In this document: positions 55,905 to 64,000 of the stretch, piece after piece
How the letters are laid out: each line of letters opens with the position of its first letter
Position numbering within the stretch: the first letter of the stretch is position 1
NCBI RefSeq assembly: GCF_008369195.1
Contig: NZ_VOBC01000001.1
Location: 496,001 to 560,000 of the forward strand
Direction: 5' to 3'
DNA from: Sporosarcina sp. ANT_H38
GTDB lineage: Bacteria; Bacillota; Bacilli; Bacillales_A; Planococcaceae
DNA: 64,000 bases
Notes under the pieces: generated by a model
The model's input: the letters and a program-made list of their open reading frames with translations, nothing else
The model's database searches: none
What the model was told of the DNA's origin: nothing
Made by a program: the position numbers and the translations under genes

Positions 55905-56365
55905 CATTTTGAATACCTAGGGAAGACCGTTTCTAGAAAACAACTTGTAAGCGATGGCTCATAAGAATGAAAAAGTGACTAAATGGCCTCGGACTTCTTA
56001 CTACACACTCCGAGGCTGAAAGGTCGATAAATAGTTGAAATAAGGTTCCGTATATTCTTCGGGAAGACATCATTCTCATGGGTGACTGTCGCAGTTTAAT
56101 TTCAACTGAGTTTACATCTTATTAAAAAATCGGAAGCACGCGAGAGATTTCACCTATAATGATTAAATTTTCATGGACCGCAAAGTCATGAATGTATGTG
56201 GTCCACAACATTCGGTAACTGTATCGCTTATTTTTACATTTATTTACTATTATTATCATTCTTAAGGTTGTCATTATTTTTAGATGCTCAATCCGAAATG
56301 TTTTGATAATAGCAACCATTTCGCATATACTACACATATACAAACTATTTAGGAGGTCGAAGTAA
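55905..56365. other. Intergenic stretch with one inverted repeat
   Basis: GCCTCGGA (55986-55993) and TCCGAGGC (56009-56016) form a perfect 8-bp stem without a T-run. No gene is seen. Confidence 0.45.
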
Positions 56366-57454
56366 TTGACGAAATTAGATGCAACTTTAGCGATGCTGAA
56401 AGAACTTACAGACGCAAAAGGGATACCAGGTAATGAACGTGAACCCCGTGAAATTATGAGAAAGTACATAGAGCCATTTGCAGATGAAATTGAACAGGAT
56501 GGTCTTGGTTCGTTAATCGCAAAGAAAACAGGTGTTGAGAATGGGCCTAAAATAATGCTAGCAGGACATCTCGACGAAGTCGGATTCATGATTTCTAGAA
56601 TTGACGATAAAGGTTTCCTATCATTTCAAACGGTTGGCGGCTGGTGGTCACAAGTAATGCTTGCACAGCGCGTGACAATCGTTACACGCAAAGGAGATAC
56701 AGTGACAGGAGTCATCGGATCAAAACCACCGCACATCTTATCACCGGAAGCGCGTAAAAAACCGGTCGATATAAAAGATATGTTCATTGACGTTGGTGCA
56801 ACTTCGAAAAAAGAAGCAATGGAGTGGGGCATTCTACCAGGAGATATGGTTGTACCATATTTCGAATTCACAGTGATGAATAATGAAAAATACCTTCTTG
56901 CAAAAGCCTGGGACAATCGTATCGGCTGTGCAATTGCAATTGATGTAATGAAAGCGCTTAAAGATGAAAAACACCCGAACATTGTTTACGGAGTTGGGGC
57001 TGCACAAGAAGAAATCGGTCTTCGAGGTGCACGTACAGCGGCAACGAAAATTCAGCCGGACATCGGGTTTGCAGTTGATGTAGGAATCGCTGGCGACACG
57101 CCGGGCGTTACGTCTAAAGAAGCTACTGGTAAAATGGGCGATGGTCCACAACTTCTACTATTTGATGCTTCAATGGTATCGCATAAAGGATTGCGTGAAC
57201 TGGTTGTTGATACAGCAGAAGAGAATGGCATTCCTTATCAGTTTGAAACAATCCCTGGCGGTGGAACGGATGCGGGTTCAATTCACCTTTCTGGTAATGG
57301 AGTTCCATCACTTGCGATCTGTATTCCAACACGCTATATACATTCACATGCAGGTATCCTACACCGTGACGATTATGAAAATACAGTGAAACTGATCGTC
57401 GCAGTCATTAAGAAATTAGATCGCGACACAGTGAATAGGATTACATTCGAATAA
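56366..57454 (+). CDS. M42 family metallo-aminopeptidase (YtoP/FrvX-like)
   Basis: The 362-residue di-zinc aminopeptidase or glutamyl-aminopeptidase is of family M42 and acts in the cytoplasm as a large assembly. The metal and catalytic residues are visible in [53 protein letters not shown] and [16 protein letters not shown]. The start is TTG 56366, behind GGAGG. A degraded copy of its last ~60 codons lies downstream at 58571-58744. Confidence 0.93.
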   Translation: MTKLDATLAMLKELTDAKGIPGNEREPREIMRKYIEPFADEIEQDGLGSLIAKKTGVENGPKIMLAGHLDEVGFMISRIDDKGFLSFQTVGGWWSQVMLAQRVTIVTRKGDTVTGVIGSKPPHILSPEARKKPVDIKDMFIDVGATSKKEAMEWGILPGDMVVPYFEFTVMNNEKYLLAKAWDNRIGCAIAIDVMKALKDEKHPNIVYGVGAAQEEIGLRGARTAATKIQPDIGFAVDVGIAGDTPGVTSKEATGKMGDGPQLLLFDASMVSHKGLRELVVDTAEENGIPYQFETIPGGGTDAGSIHLSGNGVPSLAICIPTRYIHSHAGILHRDDYENTVKLIVAVIKKLDRDTVNRITFE

Positions 57455-57493
57455 TTAGCTGCGGAAAAAACTAAATGGGAATATCATTGTTTT

Positions 57494-57525
57494 GCCTTCT
57501 AACTAAAATGTTAGGAGGCTTTTTG
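57494..57525 (+). terminator. Terminator of the M42 peptidase gene
   Basis: GCCTTCTAAC pairs with GTTAGGAGGC around TAAAAT and is followed by TTTTT. Confidence 0.85.
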
Positions 57526-57754
57526 CGTTGGTCAGACCAAAAAAGTATATCAATATTGATATTGATTCGAGAATTTTAGCGATTTATGTTAAAAATGAAT
57601 ACCATTTGGCGATGAATTATTTTACTTAGTTTTTAATGTTTTATTGATATATGCAAGGTTAGCGGTAAACTAATTAGGTTTACTTCAGTAAAATAAGGTA
57701 TATTATATTTGTTGAATAGATTCTCTTTAAAGACAAGAAAAGTAGGTGAACAAA

Positions 57755-57904
57755 GTGGGGAAATATCAATTGGATACCAAAGGTCATGCAGCTGTGACAA
57801 AGTATCATGAAAAACTCAAGCCTGCCAAATTTGATAAAAAGCAGCAACTTGAAAAAATACGTGCGGAGTATTTGAAAAAGAAGCAAAAACAAACAGATAA
57901 ATAA
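57755..57904 (+). CDS. Small lysine-rich hypothetical protein (49 residues)
   Basis: GTG 57755 follows the ribosome binding site TAGGTGA with a proper spacer and opens a 49-codon frame: MGKYQLDTKGHAAVTKYHEK, then LKPAKFDKKQQLEKIRAEYL, then a Lys/Gln tail. About a third of the residues are Lys or Arg, the second half is likely one charged helix, and there are no cysteines or membrane segments. Small basic proteins of this sort occur in spore-formers, but I do not recognise the family. It is a single gene downstream of the M42 terminator. Confidence 0.65.
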   Translation: MGKYQLDTKGHAAVTKYHEKLKPAKFDKKQQLEKIRAEYLKKKQKQTDK

Positions 57905-58570
57905 AAGGAAGATATATCTTCAATATTATAAAAAATAGACCAATGGCAAAAGGCTATTTTAGAATAAGTGACGGTATAATACTTGTTTAAGTATGGTAGA
58001 ACCTTAATATAGGGCAAGTGTGAGGTAAGAGAATAGCTTATGAGCGCTCCTACGAAGGCAAATGTATAAATTGCTCAGTTAAGTTCAAAAAAGCGTGTAG
58101 AGCAATTTCAGACTGTTGAGAAGCAAGAGAATATGAGTAGCAATGAAGCGAGGTAAACCATGTGTTTATCTCGTTTTTTATTTGTATTGTCAAAACAGAG
58201 AATGCCATCTGAGAACATCCTATGAACGTTCCTATGCTTTGATGTTGACTTGCTTTCATTGTTTCTCCTTATGAGTGCAAACAGAGCTTATTGTGGAAAT
58301 AGGGGGCGTAGTTTCCGATAATGAGGTAGGGTATCTTCTTAATATAAAAGTGACCTCAAACACCCACACGAAATGGTACTGAGAACGATGCTATATTACA
58401 GAGTATAAGATTGAAAATTGAATAACATAAATCTAAATAGCAAACCAATACTAATGAAGGCAAAACTTTGTTCTGATATAGTTCCTTCCGATAAAGTACG
58501 TTCTTTTAACAGCGAAACGCATATATACTGTATTTATAGGTGGAAATGATAGAGGTACAGGAGTCATTGT
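57905..58570. other. Intergenic stretch with hairpins and a terminator
   Basis: AAATTGCTC and GAGCAATTT (about 58068-58108) pair across 23 bases, and GAGGTAAAC...GTTTATCTC with TTTTTTA at 58150-58181 forms a terminator. There is no coding frame with a ribosome binding site, so a small RNA ending at 58181 is possible. GTATAATAC at 57973 could be its -10, without a good -35. Confidence 0.4.
58150..58181 (+). terminator. Terminator of a possible non-coding transcript
   Basis: GAGGTAAAC pairs with GTTTATCTC (one G-U) around CATGT and is followed by GTTTTTTA. It has no gene directly upstream. Confidence 0.6.
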
Positions 58571-58744
58571 GATGCGGGTTGAATTTACCTTTCTGGTAAT
58601 GGAGTACCATCACTTGCGATCTGTATTCCGACACGCTATATACATTCGCATGCAGGTATCCTACGCCGTGATGATTATGAAACTGATTGTCGCAGACATT
58701 AAGAAATTAAATCGTGACACAGTGAATTGGATTACATTTGAATA
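58571..58744 (+). pseudogene. Degraded duplicate of the 3' end of the M42 peptidase gene
   Basis: The stretch from GATGCGGGTT to the TAA at 58744 is a near copy of 57268-57454, including the codons for [21 protein letters not shown] and the final region. It has single-base changes, a TGA in the third codon, and an 11-bp deletion around GAAA that shifts the frame. There is no start. It lies about 1.1 kb after the parent gene in the same direction, so a tandem duplication followed by decay is likely. Confidence 0.9.
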
Positions 58745-58821
58745 AATGAACGATTATTCTGTTCACGCCAACAAAATGGCTTGAGCAGTTTTTTCATTCG
58801 AATAAATCTATAAAAATGCAC

Positions 58822-58850
58822 TTGACTTTATAATTATGCATACATATAAT
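58822..58850 (+). promoter_or_regulatory. Sigma-A promoter of argF
   Basis: TTGACT and TATAAT are separated by exactly 17 bp, 40 bases upstream of argF. The spacer contains AATTATGCATACATAT, which loosely resembles an ArgR/AhrC box half-site, so arginine repression is possible. Confidence 0.8.
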
Positions 58851-58889
58851 CAGAGATACCAATTGAAATAAACGATAGGGGATGAGGGA

Positions 58890-59852
58890 ATGGTGAAGTT
58901 TGATATGGATACCACGAAAATAGAAGAAGGATTGAAAGGAAGAGACTTACTAACACTGCTTGATTTTACACATGAAGAGGTATCGTATTTATTGCATAAA
59001 GCAGATGCAATGAAAAAAGATATGGCTGCTGGGAAGATGCCAAATTTATTGGCTGGAAAAACACTGGGGATGATTTTTGAGAAGCATTCAACGCGCACAC
59101 GTATTTCATTCGAAGTGGGAATGATCCAGCTTGGTGGGCATGCGATGTTCATGAATGCGCGGGACTTGCAAATTGGTCGTGGGGAGTCCGTTTATGACAC
59201 AGGCCATGTATTATCTGAGTACTTAGACGGCGTCATGATCCGTGCGAACTCACATGAAATGGTGAAAGAGCTGGCACAGCATACTTCGGTTCCTATTATC
59301 AATGGCTTAACGGATATCTTCCATCCGTGTCAGGCATTAGCGGACTTACTTACGATTTTGGAAGTGAAAGGTTCATTAGCGGGAATGAAGTTAGCGTATG
59401 TTGGTGACGGTAATAATGTAGCGCATTCACTAGTGATTGCCGCGGCACATATGGGCATGCACGTAGCTGTCGCAACGCCAAAAGGATTTGAATACAATCC
59501 GAACCTCTTAGTGAAAGCGAAAGCCATTGCTGTTAAAAATGGCGGCAGTGTCTTTGAAACAACGAATCCGGTGGAGGCTGTTGCTGGGGCTGATGTCGTT
59601 TATACAGATGTCTGGACGAGTATGGGCCAGGAAGAAGAAGCGGCTGCACGTTTAGAAGCGTTCAAAGCGTTTCAAATTAACGATGGATTAGTCGCTCATG
59701 CGAAAAAAGATTATATGTTCTTGCACTGCTTGCCCGCACACCGTGAAGAAGAAGTGGCGACTTCGGTTATCGATGGACCGAATTCTTATGTTTTCCAACA
59801 GGCGGGCAATCGACTGCATGCGCAGAAAGCAGTTCTTGCTTCATTGTTGTAA
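58890..59852 (+). CDS. argF: Ornithine carbamoyltransferase
   Basis: This enzyme makes citrulline from ornithine and carbamoyl phosphate in arginine synthesis. The 320-residue product has the carbamoyl-phosphate loop EKHSTRTRISFEVG, the second-site motif FHPCQALADLLT, and the ornithine-binding FLHCLPAHREEEV. ATG 58890 follows GATGAGGGA. It is a single gene under its own promoter rather than in an arg operon; without arcA and arcC beside it, the biosynthetic rather than the catabolic form is assumed. Confidence 0.94.
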   Translation: MVKFDMDTTKIEEGLKGRDLLTLLDFTHEEVSYLLHKADAMKKDMAAGKMPNLLAGKTLGMIFEKHSTRTRISFEVGMIQLGGHAMFMNARDLQIGRGESVYDTGHVLSEYLDGVMIRANSHEMVKELAQHTSVPIINGLTDIFHPCQALADLLTILEVKGSLAGMKLAYVGDGNNVAHSLVIAAAHMGMHVAVATPKGFEYNPNLLVKAKAIAVKNGGSVFETTNPVEAVAGADVVYTDVWTSMGQEEEAAARLEAFKAFQINDGLVAHAKKDYMFLHCLPAHREEEVATSVIDGPNSYVFQQAGNRLHAQKAVLASLL

Positions 59853-59893
59853 TGGGATAGGTTAACGAGTCTGGATTTTTGTGTGAGTACCAT

Positions 59894-60019
59894 GTGGCGG
59901 TCATAAGTATCACCGTGGCGAGCATAACGGGCTTCGTGGCGGTCATAAGTGTACCCGTGGCGAGCATAACAGGCTCCATGGCGGTCATAAGTGCGCCCAT
60001 GGCGATCATAACATAATCG
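59894..60019. repeat. 21-bp tandem repeat, six units
   Basis: Units start at 59894, 59915, 59936, 59957, 59978 and 59999. Two alternating types are seen: GTGGCGGTCATAAGT plus six variable bases, and GTGGCGAGCATAAC plus seven. On the minus strand they encode a seven-residue periodic peptide such as VMLATGT-LMTATKP, in a frame without a convincing ribosome binding site. It lies between argF and sspI. Confidence 0.88.
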
Positions 60020-60076
60020 CCGCTTGTTTCTACATCAAAAAACACCTTGAAACTATATAGGACATTTTAGTATAAA

Positions 60077-60114
60077 ACAAAAAAGATTAGCCAATTTACG
60101 CTAATCTTTTTTGT
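60077..60114. terminator. Bidirectional terminator between argF and sspI
   Basis: ACAAAAAAGATTAGC pairs with GCTAATCTTTTTTGT around CAATTTAC, giving T-runs on both strands between two convergent genes. Confidence 0.85.
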
Positions 60115-60149
60115 TTTAATTTGGGTGCCCCACGTAATCCTTGAACGAT

Positions 60150-60362
60150 TTAACTAGCCGCAAATACTTGCGCTAATTCACCAGCCATTTTAGACTTTTC
60201 TTGTTCTCCTGCGTGGTTCCAAAGTTTTTCGAAAAACACCCCTAGGCCAGGTAACAGGTGCTCTTCTCCTCGCTTAATGGCATCTTCCACAACGTTTCGG
60301 ATATCTTCCGCTGTATTATTCGTCATGTTTGCCGAAATTGCATCCCGTATTTGAAAATCCAT
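60150..60362 (-). CDS. sspI: Small acid-soluble spore protein SspI
   Basis: The 70-residue minor spore protein is made in the forespore and packed into the spore core. The sequence MDFQIRDAISANMTNNTAED, HLLPGLGVFFEKLWNHAG and the C-terminal ELAQVF match the SspI family closely. ATG 60362 follows GGGAGG. Its neighbourhood (sspI divergent from the TrmH-type methyltransferase, then pheS-pheT) is the same as in Bacillus subtilis. A sigma-G promoter is expected but not clearly seen. Confidence 0.95.
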   Translation of the reverse strand: MDFQIRDAISANMTNNTAEDIRNVVEDAIKRGEEHLLPGLGVFFEKLWNHAGEQEKSKMAGELAQVFAAS

Positions 60363-60453
60363 TTTATCAACCTCCCACTTTCATTTTGGACACAAATATC
60401 GCCAACTATACCGACATTTGATACACTGAAAAGAAAAAGGCGGTCACCTACAT

Positions 60454-61218
60454 ATGAAACGCATTGAATCATCACAAAACGCACTCGTGAAACATTGGAA
60501 AAAACTTATCACAACACGAAAAGAACGCGACCAGTCGAAAGAATTCCTTGTCGAAGGATTTCATCTCGTTGAAGAAGCATTAAAAAGTGACGGAACAATT
60601 CTCGCGTTAATCACCCGTGACGGAGTAGAAATCCCTCAAGGCTGGTCTCTTGAAGGTGTTAAACTTGTTGAAATAACAGAGGCAATTGCGAAAGAACTAT
60701 CGGAGACGGAGCAGTCGCAGGGTATTTATGCACATTGCCGTCAGCCGGAGCACGCTGAAGAAGACTATTCAACATGGAAAAAACTTCTATTAATTGACGC
60801 AGTTCAAGATCCTGGAAATGTCGGTACGATGATTCGAACGGCTGACGCTGCTGGAATGGATGCAGTTATTCTTGGAGTGGGTTCCGCTGATTCATATAAC
60901 CCGAAAACAGTACGATCTGCGCAAGGTTCTCATTTCAATATTCCGATTGTCAAAGGTGATCTTATTGAATGGACGGCTAAGGTGAAAGAAGCGGGAATTC
61001 AAGTATTAGGAACGGGATTGAAAAATGCTGTGAATCATTCAGATATCTGGCCACAAGCTGAGTTTGCCTTGATCGTCGGAAATGAAGGCAGCGGCGTCAA
61101 TCCGGAATTGCTCGAAATGGCGGACAATACGGTTAAGATTCCAATGCACGGTAAAGCGGAATCGTTGAACGTTGCAGTTGCAACGGGAATCCTACTGTAC
61201 ACGTACTCTAAAATTTGA
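60454..61218 (+). CDS. TrmH family (SpoU) RNA 2'-O-methyltransferase (YsgA-like)
   Basis: This SAM-dependent, knot-fold methyltransferase acts on rRNA or tRNA. The 254-residue product has an N-terminal substrate-binding domain (RKERDQSKEFLVEGFHLVEE) and the three SpoU motifs: DPGNVGTMIRTADAAG (about 115), ALIVGNEGSGVN (about 206) and IPMHGKAESLNVAVATGIL (about 228). ATG 60454 follows AAGGCGGT. It lies upstream of the Phe T-box and pheS, as in other Bacillales. The RNA target is not determined. Confidence 0.92.
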   Translation: MKRIESSQNALVKHWKKLITTRKERDQSKEFLVEGFHLVEEALKSDGTILALITRDGVEIPQGWSLEGVKLVEITEAIAKELSETEQSQGIYAHCRQPEHAEEDYSTWKKLLLIDAVQDPGNVGTMIRTADAAGMDAVILGVGSADSYNPKTVRSAQGSHFNIPIVKGDLIEWTAKVKEAGIQVLGTGLKNAVNHSDIWPQAEFALIVGNEGSGVNPELLEMADNTVKIPMHGKAESLNVAVATGILLYTYSKI

Positions 61219-61264
61219 AAATCAGCATGTTGTTGATGAACAAATCATAATCGGGTATACTATT

Positions 61265-61535
61265 GATTATGAACAGAAATGAAAAGCAATGATCGGGAAA
61301 AGTAAGCAATACATGAGCCGAAAGGGAGTCTGCGCCTTGACTGAAAGCGCGGATGGGTAAGTGGTTGTCGAAGTTCACCCCGTGAGCTGCCGCCAGGACC
61401 AGCGTAAGCTGTAAAGGTGTGCCGGTGCCGGACCGTTATTCCGATTTGAGTGATCATATCTTCGGGTATGGTAATCAGGGTGGTACCGCGAAATCGTCCT
61501 CGTCCCTTTTATAAGGGGCGGGGTTTTTATTGTCT
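61265..61535 (+). ncRNA. T-box leader of pheST
   Basis: The untranslated leader carries the conserved T-box AGGGTGGTACCGCG at 61477-61490, followed by a terminator (CCTCGTCCCTT...GGGGCGGGG, then TTTTT, 61498-61535). A TTC triplet in the Stem I region at about 61374 is a fitting phenylalanine specifier. Uncharged tRNA-Phe would stabilise the antiterminator and turn on pheS-pheT. The exact 5' end is uncertain. Confidence 0.93.
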
Positions 61536-61588
61536 AGACGTTTAATCAGGCGTCTTGCACTTTTGTTTATTTTGAAAGGAGAATTGAC

Positions 61589-62626
61589 ATGGAAGCACAA
61601 TTAGAACTGTTGAAAGTAGAGGCGCTTGCAAAAATTGAAGCAGCTTCAGATGTAAAATCATTAAATGACGTCCGTGTTGCCTATTTAGGAAAAAAGGGGC
61701 CAATTACCGATTTGCTGAAAGGCATGGGTAAACTTCCTGCTGACGAACGACCTAAAATGGGGGCGCTTGTCAATGTTATCCGTGAAGCGGTAACAGAAGT
61801 TCTGGAAGACCGTATGGCGAAACTCGAGGAATTGGCAATCAATGAACAGCTTGAAAAAGAATCAATCGATGTAACATTGCCTGGACGTCCTGCACGTACA
61901 GGGAATCACCATCCGTTAACACGAGTTGTTGAGGAAATCGAAGACTTCTTCATAAGCATGGGCTATGAAATTGCTGAGGGCCCTGAAGTTGAGAAAGACT
62001 ATTATAATTTCGAAGCTCTGAACTTACCAAAAGGTCATCCAGCACGGGATATGCAAGACTCGTTCTACATATCCGAAGATATTCTTCTACGTACACATAC
62101 ATCACCAGTTCAAGCGCGGACGATGGAAGCAAAAGGCGGCGCGCCGATTAAGATTATTTGCCCAGGTAAAGTGTACCGTCGTGATAGTGACGACGCGACG
62201 CATTCTCATCAATTCACGCAAATTGAAGGGCTTGTTATTGGAGAAGATATCCGCATGAGTGACTTGAAAGGGACACTTTCTTTATTCGCTAAAAAAATGT
62301 TTGGCGATGAGCGTGAAATTCGTTTGCGTCCAAGCTTCTTCCCATTCACGGAACCTTCTGTTGAAATGGACATTTCATGCTTCAAATGTGGCGGAGACGG
62401 CTGTAACGTTTGTAAGAAAACCGGCTGGCTTGAAATTTTGGGTGCCGGTATGGTACACCCGAATGTGCTAAAAATGGCTGGTTATGACCCCGCTGTTGTA
62501 TCCGGTTTCGCTTTTGGAATGGGACCTGAACGTATTGCAATGTTGAAATATGGTGTGGAAGATATTCGTCATTTCTATACAAATGACGTTCGATTTGTAT
62601 CGCAATTCCACCGGACGGAAGCTTGA
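61589..62626 (+). CDS. pheS: Phenylalanine--tRNA ligase alpha subunit
   Basis: PheS is the catalytic subunit of the alpha2-beta2 enzyme. The 345-residue product has the N-terminal coiled coil (about 1-90), class II motif 2 in [20 protein letters not shown], and motif 3 in [17 protein letters not shown] near the C-terminus; a [17 protein letters not shown] cysteine segment is also present. ATG 61589 follows AAAGGAG. It is cotranscribed with pheT 13 bases downstream, under the T-box leader. Confidence 0.97.
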   Translation: MEAQLELLKVEALAKIEAASDVKSLNDVRVAYLGKKGPITDLLKGMGKLPADERPKMGALVNVIREAVTEVLEDRMAKLEELAINEQLEKESIDVTLPGRPARTGNHHPLTRVVEEIEDFFISMGYEIAEGPEVEKDYYNFEALNLPKGHPARDMQDSFYISEDILLRTHTSPVQARTMEAKGGAPIKIICPGKVYRRDSDDATHSHQFTQIEGLVIGEDIRMSDLKGTLSLFAKKMFGDEREIRLRPSFFPFTEPSVEMDISCFKCGGDGCNVCKKTGWLEILGAGMVHPNVLKMAGYDPAVVSGFAFGMGPERIAMLKYGVEDIRHFYTNDVRFVSQFHRTEA

Positions 62627-62639
62627 GGAGGAGACAAAT

Positions 62640-64000
62640 ATGTTAGTATCTACAAAATGGTTAAGTGAATATGTAAATATAGAGGGAATTTCTACGGCAG
62701 ACCTTGCGGAGAAAATTACACGTTCTGGCATTGAAGTCGATTCTATTATCGACCGTTCTCACGGTATGACAAACGTTGTAGTAGGTTATGTGTTGGAATG
62801 TGTCAAACATCCAGAAGCAGACAAGTTGCGCATTTGCCAAGTGGACGTTGGGGGAGAGACAACACAAATCATTTGTGGCGCACCAAACGTTGCGGAAGGT
62901 CAAAAAGTTATCGTTGCACGTCCGGGAGCAGTTCTTCCAGGCGGCATGAAGATTAAAAAAGCAAAACTTCGCGGTGAAGAATCGAACGGCATGATTTGTT
63001 CTCTTCAAGAACTTGCGATTGAAGGAAAGCTTGTACCGAAAGCTTATTCAGAAGGTATCTATGTTTTACCCGAAACCGCTGTACCTGGAGAATCAGCACT
63101 TCCATTGCTAGGTCTTGATGATCAAGTACTTGAATTCGATTTAACGCCAAACCGTTCAGACGCACTCAGCATGATAGGTGTTGCATATGAAGTCGGTGCG
63201 ATTTTATCACAAGGTATCCAGCTCCCTGAAATTAACTACACTTCTTCAAATGAGAAGGCAGAAGATATGCTGAAACTGCGTATCGATGCAAAAGAAGATA
63301 ATCCGATGTACGTAGCGAAAGTCGTGAAGAACGTTAAAGTAAAAGCGTCTCCATTATGGCTTCAAAACCGTTTGATGGCTGCTGGCGTACGTCCACATAA
63401 TAACGTTGTCGATATTACAAACTTTGTGTTGATGGAATACGGCCAACCACTTCATGCATTTGACTATGACCGTCTCGGAACTGGAGAAATCGCTGTTCGT
63501 CTTGCGGAACAAGGTGAAAAAATTACGACGTTGGATGATACTGAAAGAACGCTTGAAGCGCATCAACTTGTTATTACGAATGGTAAAGAACCAGTAGCAA
63601 TTGCAGGTATAATGGGCGGATTAAATACGGAAGTGCATGATGGAACGACGACGGTTGTCATCGAATCTGCTTATTTCGCACCGGGATCTGTCCGCCGCAC
63701 GTCGAGAGAGCTTGGACTTCGCAGTGATGCAAGTACACGCCTTGAAAAAGGGGTCGATCCTAATCGGGTAGAAGCAGCAGCAGAACGTGCCGCACAGCTT
63801 ATGGCTGAAATTGCGGGTGGGGAAGTGCTTGCTGGATCTGTCATTGTTGATGAACTCGATAAAACGCCTATACGCATTACAGTTTCACCGGATTATATCA
63901 ACAACCGCCTTGGTATGAAAATCCCTCTTGAAGAAATGTTAGCTATTTTAGACGGATTGCAAATTCCTACAGAAGCGGTGAACGGTAAACTCATTATAGA
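62640..64000 (+). CDS. pheT: Phenylalanine--tRNA ligase beta subunit, N-terminal part (cut by window edge)
   Basis: The visible 453 codons of PheT, usually about 800 residues, run off the right edge. They contain the N-terminal B1 domain (MLVSTKWLSEYVNIEGIS), the EMAP/OB-fold tRNA-binding domain (CGAPNVAEGQKVIVARPGAV), the B3/B4 editing region (NNVVDITNFVLMEYGQPLHA) and the start of B5 (AIAGIMGGLNTEV precedes it). ATG 62640 follows GGAGGAG 13 bases after the pheS stop. No disruption is seen in the visible part. Confidence 0.97.
   Translation, partial: MLVSTKWLSEYVNIEGISTADLAEKITRSGIEVDSIIDRSHGMTNVVVGYVLECVKHPEADKLRICQVDVGGETTQIICGAPNVAEGQKVIVARPGAVLPGGMKIKKAKLRGEESNGMICSLQELAIEGKLVPKAYSEGIYVLPETAVPGESALPLLGLDDQVLEFDLTPNRSDALSMIGVAYEVGAILSQGIQLPEINYTSSNEKAEDMLKLRIDAKEDNPMYVAKVVKNVKVKASPLWLQNRLMAAGVRPHNNVVDITNFVLMEYGQPLHAFDYDRLGTGEIAVRLAEQGEKITTLDDTERTLEAHQLVITNGKEPVAIAGIMGGLNTEVHDGTTTVVIESAYFAPGSVRRTSRELGLRSDASTRLEKGVDPNRVEAAAERAAQLMAEIAGGEVLAGSVIVDELDKTPIRITVSPDYINNRLGMKIPLEEMLAILDGLQIPTEAVNGKLII

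Noticed and set aside
56122..56589. 155-codon minus-strand frame over the start of the M42 gene
   Set aside because: It is antisense to a well-supported gene, has no ribosome binding site, and its composition is that of a reversed coding strand.
59767..60045. 92-codon minus-strand frame with a seven-residue repeat
   Set aside because: The peptide is a by-product of the 21-bp DNA repeat and overlaps the end of argF; no ribosome binding site was seen.
1..64000. CRISPR arrays, tRNA or rRNA genes, intact insertion sequences, prophage
   Set aside because: None was found by eye on either strand; no regularly spaced repeats with unique spacers and no transposase or integrase genes.

Overview
The window reads as a chromosomal segment of a low-G+C, endospore-forming Bacillales bacterium, most like Sporosarcina and relatives in the Planococcaceae. 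The reasons are a small acid-soluble spore protein (SspI), the PrkA-YhbH-SpoVR sporulation block, meso-diaminopimelate D-dehydrogenase, a Phe T-box upstream of pheST, an I-type preQ1 riboswitch upstream of queF, and strong AGGAGG-type ribosome binding sites with frequent TTG and GTG starts. The genus call is inference; no rRNA gene is present.

Layout. 1-5.6 kb: the 5' part of an M3 oligoendopeptidase (minus strand, cut by the window edge), a calcium-type P-ATPase broken by a one-base frameshift, a small acidic protein and a ferredoxin-NADP reductase. 5.6-10.4 kb: a GntR regulator with its membrane-protein partner and a PdaC-like cell-wall deacetylase, bracketed by two inverted copies of a ~340-bp non-coding repeat that folds into covarying hairpins. 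10.5-11.5 kb: trhO.

11.9-35.4 kb is the main accessory system. A CBS-PAS-AAA+-Fis sigma-54 activator on the minus strand diverges from a 19-gene plus-strand cluster that starts behind a textbook -24/-12 promoter and ends at a strong terminator. The cluster encodes a complete three-part biotin-dependent acyl-CoA carboxylase (carboxyltransferase, biotin carrier, biotin carboxylase), a split AtuA-type protein, two isovaleryl/long-chain-type acyl-CoA dehydrogenases, two enoyl-CoA hydratase family proteins, a MaoC hydratase, five acyl-CoA ligases, a DUF169 protein, a sodium:solute symporter with a small membrane partner, and a nitronate-monooxygenase-like flavoprotein. It looks like an inducible pathway that imports a carboxylic acid, activates it as a CoA ester, desaturates, carboxylates and hydrates it. 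This is the logic of leucine/isovalerate (liu) and acyclic terpene (atu) catabolism, but no HMG-CoA lyase, thiolase or short-chain dehydrogenase is in the cluster. The substrate is unknown. A decayed CoA-ligase tail lies just downstream.

36-47 kb: an XRE regulator translationally coupled to a frameshifted membrane protein, a DUF368 (PopT-type) undecaprenyl-phosphate translocase, prkA-yhbH-spoVR, a PAS histidine kinase resembling sporulation kinases, and recQ. 46.7-58 kb: queuosine genes under a preQ1 riboswitch, an MFS transporter, ddh, and single genes of general or unknown function (deoxyribosyltransferase-like, TspO-like, metallo-beta-lactamase fold, DUF4275, DinB, nucleotidyltransferase-like, PhzF, M42 aminopeptidase), plus an unlisted 49-residue lysine-rich gene and a decayed copy of the M42 gene tail. 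58.8-64 kb: argF, a six-unit 21-bp minisatellite, sspI, a TrmH-family RNA methyltransferase, the T-box leader, pheS and the 5' part of pheT.
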